Assembly: GCA_958496175.1 (NCBI GenBank)
Contig: OY292276.1
Span: forward strand, 31,826,449 to 31,890,448
Source: Sisyra terminalis
Taxonomy: Eukaryota; Arthropoda; Insecta; Neuroptera; Sisyridae
Length of the DNA stretch: 64,000 nt
Direction: 5' to 3'
Position numbers and translations under genes: made by a program. The notes under the pieces were generated by a model, which saw nothing but the letters and a program-made list of their open reading frames with translations, was not told where the DNA came from and searched no databases. Within the stretch, counting starts at the first letter, position 1; each line of letters begins with the position of its first letter. Of the stretch, positions 1-12,500 are shown one piece after another.

Positions 1-3000
1 AAATAAAAACGATTATCAAGCATTGAATAGGTGGAATTATCATATATAAGAATATTCTTTCAAAATTATATTTCCTTCAGTAATAAAAAATGCATATATC
101 CTTGTTCCTTGATGCAGGATTAAAGTCTGTAGGTATTCATTTTCTTGTTAAGAGTTGTTACATTGTAACAATGTGTGATTTTGAAAATTTAAATAACTTC
201 CTATGTGGTTGAATTTCATACATATATGTGTATGTGTTAAATAATAATTCGTTTTTCGAGCTTTAATGGCTCGAAGTATGCCACAGTAGACGTATCGAGC
301 TTAATTACGCCATAAAAACAATGGAAACAAGTTCTAAACTTCTAGTTTTCGGTTTCGAAATGAACGTTGAGTTCAAACTTGACTCGTTGTAAAATTATTA
401 AAGATTAAATGACGGTATAATGAAGAAGAGCGAATAAATGGGGAATTGTTTGAGAGAAGTGGTAGTGTAATGAAAATCGTTCAGCGAAAAATAAATACAA
501 TGTATAATTTTGTCAAGAAAATTCACAAGTGGAAATGACAGAGAGAGCAGGAGATGTGAGCTAAGGAAGGACGTATTTTCTCGAATTTTCGAAACGGTCC
601 GAATTCGAAATTGTCACGTTTTATGGAACATCCGTCGCGGTCTTGTCGTAAAACCTTTGCCACTCAGCTCGTCGCTGATTCGTCAAGTTTGCAGCTTGAA
701 TTTTATATGATGATGTTTCCGGTAAATACAACATTGTAGAAATTTTAGAAGATAAGTGCAGATATTTACCGTGGTGGAATCTTGAAAATTGAAGCTGCTC
801 TTTTACTTCTTCATACAATTTAAGCACAACAAAGAAATACAAAATTTTATTTTTTAAGTTATAGTCTTGGTAGTTGCGGTTCAGATAAATTTATCAAAAG
901 CAAACGATTTAAAAAATATAGCTAAATTTTGAATATGTAATGCTGGGTTACATCTCTAGAACATTGAATAGTTTTAAATTTTAAGTCTGGATGCATTAAA
1001 TTTTCTAACTTTAGGGAGTAAATATAAGCTTGGCCTATAAATGCTAGTAAAGTATCATTGACGCGTGACCTTTGTGCCATCTCGTGATTTTTTTTTAAAA
1101 TGTGGTTAAATTAAAGCTCATAAACATATGGGATTGTTATGAAAAAAGCTCATTTTAATTTTAATTAGAAAAAATACATATAATGCCAGTGAAAAAATTG
1201 ACGAGTGGCTTTCATGAAATACAATATGTTTGTAGAAAAAAAAGTATTTATAAAGGTACTCATTTGTGTACTAGTTTTCATGTTTCAAATGAATTTCTAT
1301 CACTCTTGTAAATATAAAATTACTAACAAAATTATATTAATGATCAATATGATATTTTGCTTCTTCAAAATACCTAATATTATTATGTAATAATGGTTAA
1401 CATTAATTAACTCGGATATACTGAATTAACTACAAATATTAATATCCGATTCTAAATAAAAAATATATATAAACAATGAAAGCTTCTAGCATTTAAGATT
1501 TTTAAATTTTATTGTTTTTTACAGAACAATATTTATTATATTTTTCATGCATTTCATAGTGAATTAAGACGTAAAAGAAAATTTATCTATCCTCCTTGAA
1601 AACTTACTATATTAATCCATTTTTTTCTCTTCTACTTTATACCATATGTTAATCCAGGAAAATAGCAGAACTGTACGTCTGAATTTTAGGCTGCTGTTTT
1701 TTCGCAATCAAAAATAAGCTTTCGATTTGATTTTTTTTTTCCATTTTATTTAAGAGTTTAGTTTAATAGTCACGTGTCAAAGATACTTTACAAGCGAATT
1801 CAGATTTGCTGATACATTTTTTCAAAGCATATGACGTATATGCCTGGTATATGATATATTAATGTATTTTCATGTGTAAGTTTCTTGATAATAAATAAAT
1901 AAAATCTATAGATACCGAATATCAAAATACAAAAATTACATGAACGTTGGGGACACCAGCTTAATGAAATAGTAAAAAGTAAAAAGTCCCCATTGATTAT
2001 ATGGCTGCAAAAATTCTTGTTCAAGATCAAAGCTCGAAAAAATAGGCTCTTTGGATTTTTTAGCAAAAAGATCAGTTTTATGATAAAAATATTTCAGACA
2101 AAAATTGAAGATCATACAATTATCATCAAAAATTGTCTTTACCGTTTTATTTTTGTAAATTCATAATTATTTTTTCATTTGTTACCATAAGTAAAATTGT
2201 AAACTTTAAACATACTAAACGTACCCATGGAAATTCAGATCAACCTACTATTAACGATTTTCAATTAATCGTTTTAAGTAAACTCACCGAACAATGACAA
2301 AACAGATTACAAAACAATTTATTACCAACAGTAAATAATATTTCAATGTACTAATAAAAAAATGAGCGTCAATTTCCATGGTTGAACAAATACACAAAAA
2401 TATTATCACGTTAAAATATTAATTGTTTGGAACTGATAATCTAGGATCACAGTGAAAAACAATTTTTTTTTTACAGAAGTCTATGAAATATCCGAAAAAG
2501 GCGTTACTAGTCTTAAGACCGTTTCTCTTTGCTCCCTGTTCTCCTCCAATTAGTGAAAGAAATTGGCTGACTGAAGCTGGAAATTAAATTCTTGAGTATA
2601 AAGGATAATTGTGAGTTATTTGTTCAGAAGGATAGACGAGGAAGGATATGTAAAATTTTATTTCAGACACGAATAGTGAAATAAGGGTAAAGAAAACGAG
2701 ATAGAGTTAAGTGTGGAAAATTAACGACAGTAATGTTCAATCATCGTTTTTGTTTTATGATTAAAACTCTCTACTTTACAATTATTTTCTCTGACACATT
2801 TTATATGTTTGTTGTCATTGCTTTTTTAGCTACTGTTAGTATTTTGTTACATAACGGTAATCATGCTGAAAAGTGCAAAAATACAGTTTCAGGATAATTT
2901 TTTTTGTTATTGCTAGGTAAAGATTAATTTATACGTATTTATATTTTCAGCTAGATTTGGCACTGAGACCCTGGAGAATAGAAAATAACTTGTTGGCGAA

Positions 3001-4176
3001 CTCTGTCGGTAGCACGTATGTTATCTATTCTACTAATAGGACATGAACTATTTTTGACGTTAGATTTTTTCCGCCATTTTCTATCTTTAATTTATGACTG
3101 AGCAAGGTTCTTGCGCCAAATATAGCCAAAAATTGTAATAAGCGATCTCAACATTAACGGGGTTCCAGTGGTCAGGGACGTCCGAAAAGTCAAGGAACTT
3201 GACAATAAATTCTGAAAATATTTAGTTTCTTCGTTATTTATTTCGTACTTCAGTTGACTTGAATAAAGACTTGATTAAGAAAATACTAGATTATTATTAT
3301 AAATATACATAATACGAAAAAAAAAGTACATAAAGCGATAAGTTCCATAAAATATAGAATAAAAGTAACAATGCTGTTTCATTTCACTTGACAATCTTTT
3401 AAAGAAAAAATTAAACAAAGTTTCTAATCGAGAAGTTCTATTATTAAATTCAGGGAAAAAATCAAGTTTTGGTCAGGTGGTTGGTTGATCTTGGACTTTG
3501 AATTTGTATTGAAGAAAAAACTAGACAGTGAAAAAATAAATTTGCCTTTATTAAAATTTTACATATTTATTTTAATAATATTGCTAATTATAAATATTTT
3601 ACACGAGATATAAGTTATATTGCTTTTATTTAGCTTTTTAATGTCTAGTTACACCTCTACCGTTAATTTCCTTCGCTTTTGAAGTTGGTATCAATATATA
3701 ACTGATTCATAACCATCAGACACTTTGCCGAGTTCTGTTCATGAAATCTCAGAAAAATGAATTGACTTCGAGTGAAAGATAATACATTTTGCATGATGCA
3801 TTAAGATGTTTTTTTCACTCTTTCACATTTCCTTCATTCACTTACATCAGTATAACAAATATCCTGGTTTTTGAGTAAGCTTTTGTTATGTTTCATTTAA
3901 GTTTCTTTTGAAGTTTATGCTTTCAGGAACTTCCATCTTAGTAGTTGTTGGACAATTTTCATATATTTAAAGTTCTGGGCCCATGTATTATATTTCTACC
4001 TGCTTTTACTAGTCAATCTCGTAATTAATTTCTAAATATTAGGATAACATTACAGTTTATCTGTAATGCATTTATTGACTTATCCTAAATTTAAACAAGA
4101 GTTACTTTGCTAATGGTTCAGTATTCTGTTAAACTTAAATTAACTATTGATAAATTATTATTTACGTCGTATAACT
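1..4176. other. AT-rich DNA, no gene recognised
   Basis: I see no gene, RNA or mobile element here. Open frames are short (the longest about 88 codons on the minus strand near 1800-2066) and are rich in Phe, Ile, Lys and Asn, as expected from chance translation of AT-rich DNA. A 12-base inverted pair built on ccatggaaatt lies near 2225 and 2375, too short to call an element. A weak hairpin built on agaatag lies near 2975-3035. Confidence 0.6.
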
Positions 4177-4217
4177 CACAATGCGTTTCAACAGCGGCTA
4201 GCTGTCATCGTCAGGTG
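4177..4217 (-). ncRNA. Hammerhead-ribozyme-like motif at Penelope 3' end
   Basis: On the minus strand the core CTGACGA (4208-4214) fits the hammerhead consensus CUGANGA. It is followed by a stem II (gacagc pairing with gctgtt) and then GAAAC (4185-4189). Stem I would be CAC/GUG (4215-4217 with 4177-4179), stem III a single A-U pair closing a CGCA loop, and the cleavage-site H17 a U at 4180. The motif overlaps the stop codon of the endonuclease frame. Hammerhead motifs with very short stem III are known in Penelope-like retroelements. Stem I is only 3 bp here, so activity is doubtful. Confidence 0.5.
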
Positions 4218-4915
4218 CTAAACGATATATTTCATTCAAGGTGTTTGTTGTTAATAATGAACCGTTAAGAATATTGGTTCGGTCAAGTTTGCGGGATTTA
4301 TATATTTCACATTCTTCCAGAATATACATATGTGCTTCTTTCTTGCAAATATATTGAGGTTTAAGGTTTGTTTCAAACTTTATGAATTTATGGTTTTCGT
4401 TGTATAGATGTTAAGTAAAATTTTAAAATGTTATTTAACCAGGTTTTCGAGTGTTTGCTCCTTGTATATAATCCCAAAAGATTTGGCCAATATAGAATTT
4501 TTCATAAGAATCACACTTAATAAAATGAATTCCGGTTTTATTTCCCAGTGTAATTTGGTTGTTCTTCTATGGCATAAGAATTTTGAGGGTGCTGTTATTT
4601 ATCAATAATTCGATATTATTTTTCTTTAGGAAGTTGGCGATTGTGTTTGCAAATACATTGAAGGAACTTCAGGAGCTTTTTTTGGACAGAACTGAAAGGA
4701 TTGACTTTTTGGAACATTTTGATATTATTTTTCCATAATTCAGCTCTTTTATCCGATGGTTACAACTATGTGTTTTAGTATATTGAATTCTTCTGCGTGT
4801 ACTTTGCTGTTAAGAGGGAACTTGACCGTTCTATTTACGAGGTTTTGTTTGCTAGGATTATTTGATTTTTTGGGTAGACTGATGTATTGTGGATGGTTAA
4901 ATAAACGCTGCGTTT
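4184..4915 (-). pseudogene. Penelope-like retroelement relic, C-terminal region with GIY-YIG endonuclease
   Basis: This is the decayed 3' part of a Penelope-like element, a retroelement that encodes a reverse transcriptase joined to a GIY-YIG endonuclease. Reading the minus strand in several frames, about 4890-4730 gives the linker region after the RT (LVNRTVKFPLNSKV, AEEFNILKHIVV). About 4540-4450 gives the start of the nuclease, with KTGIHFIKCDS followed by YEKFYIGQ, which matches the GIY...YIG pattern. About 4400-4198 gives the C-terminus (ENHKFIKFETN, LNEIYRLAPDDDS), ending at a TAG at 4198-4200. Stops and frameshifts separate the blocks, and no RT core is visible upstream, so it is 5'-truncated and dead. 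It is less like the plus-strand relic at 39.5 kb than two copies of one family should be, so it is probably a different family. Identification rests on family motifs read by eye. Confidence 0.8.
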
Positions 4916-6559
4916 AATTGTATATTAATAAGTTTATGAAGTAATAATTGCACTATTTTTATAGATCATTGATAAAAATCATAAAAGTTATTGGTTAATG
5001 TTGGGATCACTGCTATTCTTATCGGTGAACCATCACTAATTGAACTTGGGTGAAAACAGTATTATTTGAATAAACCGTAACCTACAATTTAAAATGATAT
5101 TATATTGAAAAAGGTAAAAATTGAGATACAGTTATTATTGTAGAATATAATATGTTAGTGTTAGTAATGCTTAAAAGAAAGTATAATTCACATTCACAAA
5201 TATTTAACTGTTAAACCTTTAAAGAACATCAAGCTTGAATATCAGTGAAATCGTAATAAAAATTCTATCGTAACATACATTCATTATGCAAATTTTTATA
5301 ACTCTATATTCTGACTCGATAAATAAAAATTCGAATTGCCGCTTATTTGCTTTTATGATTAGAGGTTTGTGTATCGGTCGAAGAGAATCGAGAGCTTTTT
5401 ATTCGTTCGAGAAAGGAATCGTTCACACGCAAATTGTTATTTTCTTATTTTTTTGCACCGAAATAATAATTTCCAACATACAGAAAAAAATGAAGATTAT
5501 CCATAAAAGGATAATGGAAATGATGATAATAAAAACGGAGAAACCAAAAAGAACAAAAGGATGGGCATAATAATATTTCTGTTTTCATTTTTTTCAGAGC
5601 TTTTTCGCTCATCATAAGCAAAAAGAAATCGGGAGCAGCAGAGAAAATCGAAATATATAACGATGAAGTCACGTAGAGGTTGTAGATCTTATTTTCACGT
5701 AGACAAAATGTGAACATGAAAAAGAAAACGAGAAAAAAATCGTTGCCTCGCTGGTTCATCTAAATCCAACGTCCCGTATGTTGACACTCACCCCATCTTT
5801 CTCCACTAAATCCCTATGAAATTTTATGCACATTTACAATTTTTCATATTGCAGTATAAGCTGACATTTTTTATAAATAAATCATTTCGGCTCGTTTTTC
5901 AAGTTAAAGCATTTGATGAAATATTTAATTTAAAAATAATTGAATTATATACTTTTCTATGAAAGTCTCTTTACTTGATTTATCTAAATATTAATTAATT
6001 GCTCCAATGATTCACGACAAGCATTTCCCCTTATGTTTATGTGAAGGCTTAATTAAATTTAAGGAAACCAAGCGTGGCCTAAATGGCTTTAAACAAGAAA
6101 AAGGGTTCCATTAATATAATATTAATTTTACAATCGTATATAATACATAGGCAAAACAAATTCATTAAATATATAAAAATACATAAACAAACTGGAAAAA
6201 CAATGTAACAAAAATAATTACATAATTAAATTAAAAGAAAATTTGTTTTTATTATTTTTTCCAGATAAAAACAAGCTTTGTTTTTCTTGGTATTTCTATT
6301 TTAATTGATGCAAACGCTCTCTTTGTGCTTAGTACTAAAAATAAAAAAAAGAAGTCAAACAGCTTCGAAATTTTCTCAGATAGATAGTTTAGTACAAAAT
6401 TCTGTCATTTATGTATTCTAATATAGTTGGAAAAATTATCGAAAAAATATTTAAAAATGCATTAAACTGTATCACTTAATAATTTTATTATTATGGGTAA
6501 TTTATAACAAAAGTATTAAATCTCCTAGAGTGTTACATTTATTATTATATTTCGAGTAG
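4916..6559. other. AT-rich DNA, no gene recognised
   Basis: Overlapping open frames of 94 and 104 codons lie on opposite strands near 5286-5759. They are compositionally biased (poly-Lys/Ile/Phe), start without context and share no family motif, so I treat them as chance. A pyrimidine tract ending in an AG near 5580-5598 resembles a 3' splice site, but only about 18 codons follow it before a stop. Confidence 0.55.
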
Positions 6560-6562
6560 TAT

Positions 6563-6615
6563 ACCATGACACGTGTAAAGGGGGGCCATGGTACGTGCAA
6601 AAGGTGCCATGGTAC
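6563..6615. repeat. Short tandem repeat, about 21-23 bp unit
   Basis: Two and a half units built on ccatggtac..gtgcaaaaggtg follow each other, the first degenerate (accatgacacgtgtaaaggg). The cluster is locally GC-rich in an AT-rich setting. It is a minor repeat with no evident function. Confidence 0.5.
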
Positions 6616-6619
6616 TGGA

Positions 6620-7261
6620 GGACATATGGATAGTTCCATAAAAGATTTCGTTTTGAGAAAAACACGGAGAGTACATTTTTAAATAAGTAAAGAATTTAAA
6701 GCTTTTGACTTTTTATCAATTTTCTTGACTGATAATGAAGATAGGAGATGGTGAATTTCTGGTTGACTTCGAATGGCAAAAATTTACGTTACGTTGTATA
6801 TTTCTATTCAAAAAATCAATAATGGTAAATTTTAACTTAATTTAAAATATTTAAAGTTTGATACTAATAAATCGAGAAAAATGAAGAAAATTAACATAAG
6901 AACTCATATAAGATAGTTACATGAAATAATTTTAATGAAACTAACTTATTCTTGGGACTTTTTTAATCAATAACTTATCATTAGACTTTTACTTACTTAA
7001 TAAAATTGTCTATATAAACTTTGTCAAATAATGCTATATTTACAATTACTACAACCAAATCTCGAAGTAAAAAAATAAGACTATCATTTGATAATAGTGT
7101 AATTTATTATATATATATAGCTCGAGAGTTTTAATGGTAATTATATATATTTGAAATAATTCAACATATTTTTTTAATTACTGTATACCATGTATACAAT
7201 ATATTGCAGTCCAATTTATTATAAATAAAAATCTTATTTTGATTTTACCAGTTTTCCATAA
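6620..7261. other. AT-rich DNA, nothing recognised
   Basis: Low-complexity A/T sequence with a short TA run near 7109-7119. No coding frame, RNA or repeat relationship was noticed. Confidence 0.6.
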
Positions 7262-7273
7262 AATTGAGATATT

Positions 7274-7435
7274 ATTATTATTTGTTGTTCTTATTTATCG
7301 TCGGCTTATAACAGCCAGGGTCTTTAGTGATTCTAGGGTTAAAAAAAAATATGAAAATATGCACGATACTAGAATTGAATCTAACACCTATCAAGTGTGG
7401 AGCGGCAGAGTTAACCACTCGGCCACCAGTAGGCC
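7274..7435 (-). mobile_element. tRNA-derived SINE, copy 1, with target-site duplication
   Basis: Read on the minus strand, the element starts (7435) with a tRNA-like head: box A tggccgagtgg is perfect, and a box B-like segment (gattcaattc) follows about 45 bases later. The head resembles serine/leucine tRNAs. A tRNA-unrelated body follows (accctagaatcac, gaccctggctgttataag, cgacgataaataag), and the element ends in an AAT-rich tail. The 13 bases aattgagatatta flank it directly at 7262-7274 and 7436-7448, a clean target-site duplication as left by L1-type target-primed insertion. The same head and body recur at 49839, 55452, 56403 and 58640. SINEs carry no protein; an internal Pol III promoter would drive transcription and a partner LINE would supply the machinery. 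Orientation and ends are well supported by the duplication. Confidence 0.85.
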
Positions 7436-7448
7436 AATTGAGATATTA

Positions 7449-8496
7449 ATTGGAGTAAAAACTTCAACTGTAAGAAACAAAAAAAAAAAGTTTTCTATCA
7501 TACATAATTACATACATACCTAGTTTATGTAAAATCGCAATTAGTAAAAAATTTTATGGAATCTTTTGAAATTTGTACGAAACAATATCAGCAAACATAG
7601 TTGAACTTTTTATTGGCTTAATAACAAAAAAAAAAATAATTATTCGCCAATGTAATTAACAATGTCAGAGGGATCTAATATGGCATTAAAAGAAGAAAAA
7701 GTGATCCAAAATGTGTGTAGAAAAATTTAGTTTAGAGTTTTAACTTAAAACAAATTTAGTTCACGAAAAAATAAAAAATAGTCACGAAAATAATAAGCAA
7801 ATTTAAATTTTTAAATTTCTTAATAAGGTAAACTTATTTTATTATAAAAGTTTAGTTATAATTCGAGTTTTAGCTCTCAATTATTCAGAATTCACCATAA
7901 CTTGTGATACCGAACGACATAATTTCAACGACTTACAGTATTTTAAAGTTTTGCGATTTTAGACGAAAAAATTTGACCTTTAACTTTTTGTATGATTGCA
8001 TTTAATTTCTGTTGGTTTATAATTTATCACTGCAATAAATTTCATAAATGCTACCCTAAAAATACCCCTTCTTTCGTAAAATAACGAGAAGGGACGTAAA
8101 AAACTCAACGACCGCATTAAATTTTCATTTTCGTTAAAACAGTAATGGCGTTCAACAACAATTTCGTATTTTTCGAGTGTAATTTTCTGACACGGAAAAT
8201 ATTGCACAACATTAGGTTGTATTGGCCAATAAGAACTTATTCGCCCGACTTTTACCTTCTCGTTCGTGTCTTCCTCATTCCCACTGGCTGAAATTTACAG
8301 TTCTGCTTTTGCCATGCAAAATTTTCCGTGGTTTTATAGCGAAGAACAAATAAAATGATAGTTTAATTACAATAATGGCTTTTATTGAGTGGTGTGTTGG
8401 TAAAATATTCAAAAGTATAAATACAAACCATAAGATTTCTTTCTTTATTGGATATTTTCTCAAAAATTTCCGACATCGAAAATTGTCAATATAAAA
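7449..8496. other. AT-rich DNA, no gene recognised
   Basis: Two minus-strand open frames of 75 and 62 codons (7980-8207 and 8275-8463) have no family motif and are probably chance. I see no repeat family members in this stretch. Confidence 0.55.
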
Positions 8497-10509
8497 GCCT
8501 AAAGTAGTGGTTCTTATCCTTGTTAGAGGTACTCATCCCCATCAATTTTATATGCTCATTCACCAAACACTTCTTAATTGGAAAAATGAAATATGATTTT
8601 TTCCAAACTCAAAACATAAGTGGGGAGTTCTCAGAAAATATCAAAATTTTTGTCCTTTTAGTTTCTACCAAATTCCTAGCGACGTGTGATGGTATTCTTC
8701 TTTTCTTTGAAAAGAATATCACTTAAGCTAATGGTGTTGGTTATGATTTTTGAACAAAATGAATATCTCTACAGAATAATAAATAAAAAGTACCCTGAAA
8801 ATCATTCCCTTACTATGACCCAAACTTGAGATGAGCACATTTTTGAACTCCTATATCAAAAAATTTTTAAGAAAATAGTTTGCGAATTTGACTAATCGAT
8901 CAAAAACCCAATAGGTTTTCAAAAATCTTTGAAGTTTGGAATGAAAAGTAAAGAACACGTTTTCAAATATATTTTTATGTGTCTCCCACAAAAAAAAATC
9001 ATTTGCTTACTTACTAACAGTCGAGTCCATCTGTAAATATTCATGAAGGCACTAATCGTTTTTTGATTGTTGGCAATAATATATACTATTTCTTTTATTT
9101 AAGGCATCTCACATGTGTGAGCGTTTCTCTCCCAAAAAAAAATAATATGAAAATTATTTCAAGATTACATTTTTAGTAGTCATTCCCACAAATTGAAAAA
9201 ATCGAGGTATTGAATATATCTTAATAATAATTGCACAATAAAGTAGATTATCAGAGACAATAAACCCTACACAAAAATTCAGAGGTAACAAAAGTTTATG
9301 TATCAAGGTTTGTAAGTTATAACTCATTTCGTCATTCCCTTATTTCAAATTGAAACGAGGGAATGACGATATATGAGGTAATGGCTTTTTAACTAGTCGA
9401 CCTTGACTTTTCATTTTTTTTATTTATTTAATCCTTAAATTCACCGTTTTTCCAGGTTAAAGATCATTAAAGGATCATTCATATTGAGTTTAGTGAAAGT
9501 TATTGTTGTAAGTAAAATACAAAGTTACAAGTGGCATAAGCTTGGATCAGGAACGTCGAGATTTTCAGAACTGAAGAGAACTATTCCGAATGGGCACGTA
9601 TTGTTCAGTCGAATGCAATTTGTACGTAAACTTTGACATGCCAAAAATGAAGAACGGACGGTAATTTTTAAATATGTATTTATGTTATAATATTTAAAAT
9701 TAAATTTTCGTCTCAAGTACATTTTAGCACACCCATAATCTACCAACGTTGCATTTTCGATTTTGCTTTTAATTCAACTCGCGATATTTTTGTTAATTCA
9801 ATTCTAATATGGTATAATTCTTTCTTCTGTGGCTAAATTTTTATTATGGACCGATTTCATCGCGAATTAAATTAAAACAAAGTCGAAAATGTAACATTGC
9901 CAAATTGGGGGTGTGCTGAAATGGACTTGAGCCAAAGTAAACTTTATTTAGAAAATTTAATTTTACAGATTTTACATAATACAATATAAATACATATTTG
10001 GAAATAACAGTTGCTTCTTCATTTGGCATGTCAAAATTTTCGTACAAATTGCATTCGAGTGAACAATACGTACAGGAATAATATCGAAACCATTCAAAAA
10101 CAGTTCTCAAATTTCCACGTTCCTGATCCAAGCTTATACCATACTATAAGAGCCAAAACTTTTTGCTCACTACCAAACAATAACAATAAACAATAAGTTC
10201 TCTCAATTTCAAAATTAAAAATCAGCCTTATAATTCATCTTAAACAAGTTTATTCTGGGGACCATTATATAAGCAAAATCTAGAGTCACAAATGCTACAA
10301 AATTGACAATATTAAATTAAATTTTTAAAAATATTTTTTCAAATTTTTTTTACTAAATTTCGGAATTCGATGAGAATCACCCAGGTACATATATTTATAC
10401 ACAGATCATATATGTCGGGGGTGGGTCTTGACCCCGCCAAACCCGCGAGACTGACTCACCGATCTCCTGGGGCTCGATCGATCCCAGGTTAAGAACCACT
10501 GGTCTAAAT
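8497..10509. mobile_element. hAT-type DNA transposon, non-autonomous, carrying a nested palindrome
   Basis: The element proper is 8505-10501. Its ends read tagtggttcttatcc (left) and, on the other strand, cagtggttcttaacc (right), the CAGTGGTTCT type terminal inverted repeat of many hAT transposons. Just inside the right end is a GC-rich block (gatcgatcgagcccc, 10465-10490) that stands out from the AT-rich surroundings. The flanking octamers gcctaaag (8497-8504) and gtctaaat (10502-10509) match at six of eight positions, the size expected of a hAT target-site duplication. No transposase frame was found, so it would have depended on a transposase supplied in trans. About 600 bp of the interior is the palindromic repeat A. 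The pairing of the two ends is an inference from matching ends plus flanks. Confidence 0.65.
9534..10143. repeat. Long imperfect palindrome, repeat family A copy 1
   Basis: The left arm (about 9534-9790) reappears inverted in the right arm (about 9850-10143), including gcataagcttggatcagga, gaatgcaatttgtacg and ttttgacatgcc. The centre is about 60 bp and is flanked by inverted tcgcga blocks. The core recurs at 28508-28706 and inverted at 36748-36950, so this is a dispersed family and not a local accident. A 95-codon open frame lies on the minus strand of the right arm (9844-10131), but its counterpart in the left arm is broken, so I do not call it a gene. Confidence 0.8.
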
Positions 10510-12099
10510 ACTACAAACTTTTTAATTCAATAACATATGTTTGCCCTTTCTCAATGTTAATAAAGTTTATTCGTTCAAAAAAAGACAAAATTCAACTCAC
10601 AATCTTATAATTTAGAGAGCTTTTAAAAGGTTGGTTAACTTTTTAACATATTTTTGCTGAAGGTGAATGAAGAAGTTTTAGACTCTTGTGAATTCCAAAT
10701 GAATAATATTTTAATATTTCTTTGTTAAAAAAATATAAAAATTGTAGAGAAAATAAGGAAAATGTTACTTGCTTGGTTTATTCAAATGGTATGTATTTAA
10801 ATTGTAAATATTTTTATTTCTCAATTGGCAGATAAAGTTTTAAAGTTGGAAAACTTTTCCACGATAAAACAAAGCATATCTTAAGTGATGAATTTAAATT
10901 AAATAATGGAAATGCTTTCGAGATTTTTAGCTAGAAAACTTTAAATCCATCATTATTTGCTAATAACGATAACATTATACGAATTATAAGAAAGTAATTC
11001 ATTTTATTGTTGGTTTTGTGTTGGTGAAGATTCTTTGAAAGTTTCTTGTGTCATATTGTTGAAGGAGAACTTTGAGAAAATTAAATTTTCTATTGCCAAA
11101 CGTAATGAGGTTTAAAAATATTTTATAAAACAACTTAATTAAAACCGTAACGACAAAATGTTGAAACACTAAAATGGAAGTAAATGGATCATCAGTGTCA
11201 TCATTGTTAATATACGAACGGTTGTTACATTAATTTTTTGACGACTGGATAAATTATTAAAAAAATCAAGTCAACCCTCAACTCGAGGGGTAGATTGGAA
11301 TACTAAAATTAGTAAGGGGTGTCGCATTCATAATGCGATAGTGTGAGCACCTCGTTCTTTTCCCAAAACCTAACCATTGTGTACCAGTGTGTGTTTAAGT
11401 GCCATTCAAACCCGCAATTTCTTTAGACTTCTTGCCTCAGTTTCTTCTTTATGGTAATATGCGCTTATAAATTGTAGTCACGTTGAGTATTCTTAATTTA
11501 AATGCGCTATGTAAGAAATACATCTCCACCGCCAACCTACCGATACACACATTTTCATATATATTCCCGTTTCACACGGAAGGAGTTATTGATTTAATTT
11601 AATTTTCTGTTTCTATATTGAATTGTGTAAATTGTCATTGTTAGAGGAACTGGTGGTATGAGGTTGAAATGTGATGAAGACAAAGAATTGTAAAGATGGT
11701 TTAACGAAGAGATGTGACAGAGCTTAAAAGAATAAAGGAGGAAAGTTTTGTATTTATTTTCTGCGTATTGTGCACACACTTTTTATTGTAAGGAAAATAA
11801 TTTGCATAAAATACACAAAGTTACGAATTTAACAATTATTTAGGTCAAAAAAATTAACAGCAAATACGAACATTTCAAGCACACATTTTTTTTTTCATCT
11901 TAAAGACTTATAAAACAAGTTATCAAATATCAAGACGACAAAAACGTATTTTAGCATTGAAGTACCTAAAGTACAAAGTATTAAAGATATAAACTTTATT
12001 AAATTATTAATTGAAGTATTCAAAAAGTTCATGAGTTGTATGAAACAATTATTGCATAATTGACTTGACCAAAAAACTCGTTTTTTTTTAAATATATCA
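10510..12099. other. AT-rich DNA, no gene recognised
   Basis: Nothing recognised. The least AT-rich part is about 11280-11580; the only open frame noted nearby (61 codons, minus strand, 11594-11779) has no motif. No repeat copy from elsewhere in the window was noticed. Confidence 0.55.
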
Positions 12100-12500
12100 A
12101 AAAAATTATTCTAGATCACCAAAAAAAAGGACAATCTGTCATTTAGAGTCTTTAATATCGATATTAAGAGGTCTATCATTGCAACTTTGGATTATTCAAT
12201 CAAAAGTGTAATTTTTTCTTAAAATTTTTGGACCGTCACATAGAATTAGACAACATATATTTTTGCAGGAAATTAAATGTTCTTCAAAAAAATTTTTGAT
12301 TATAAATTTTCATCAGACCAATCGTTTCTTTATAATCGAGCCTTGAGCATTGAAGTGTTTTTATTGCTTAATTTTTTAACTTTGGAAGTTTGTAACTAAT
12401 GAATGAGCTAATATTCAGAGCAGTCTTTTTATATAATGGCGAAGGAAATTAAATGTTCTACAAAAAAGGTCTTTTTACATCTTTTGATAAATTTACTTCT
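12100..12500. repeat. Degenerate tandem repeat, period about 176 bp
   Basis: The string ggaaattaaatgttct followed by an A-run occurs near 12268 and again near 12443, with similar flanks (a T-rich run ending in ggaaatt before it, and ttttgat..aaattt afterwards). A weaker earlier unit may begin near 12110. It looks like two or more decayed satellite monomers or an old local duplication. Confidence 0.45.

Noticed and set aside
5286..5759. Overlapping 94- and 104-codon frames on opposite strands
   Set aside because: Strong compositional bias and mutual antisense overlap point to chance.
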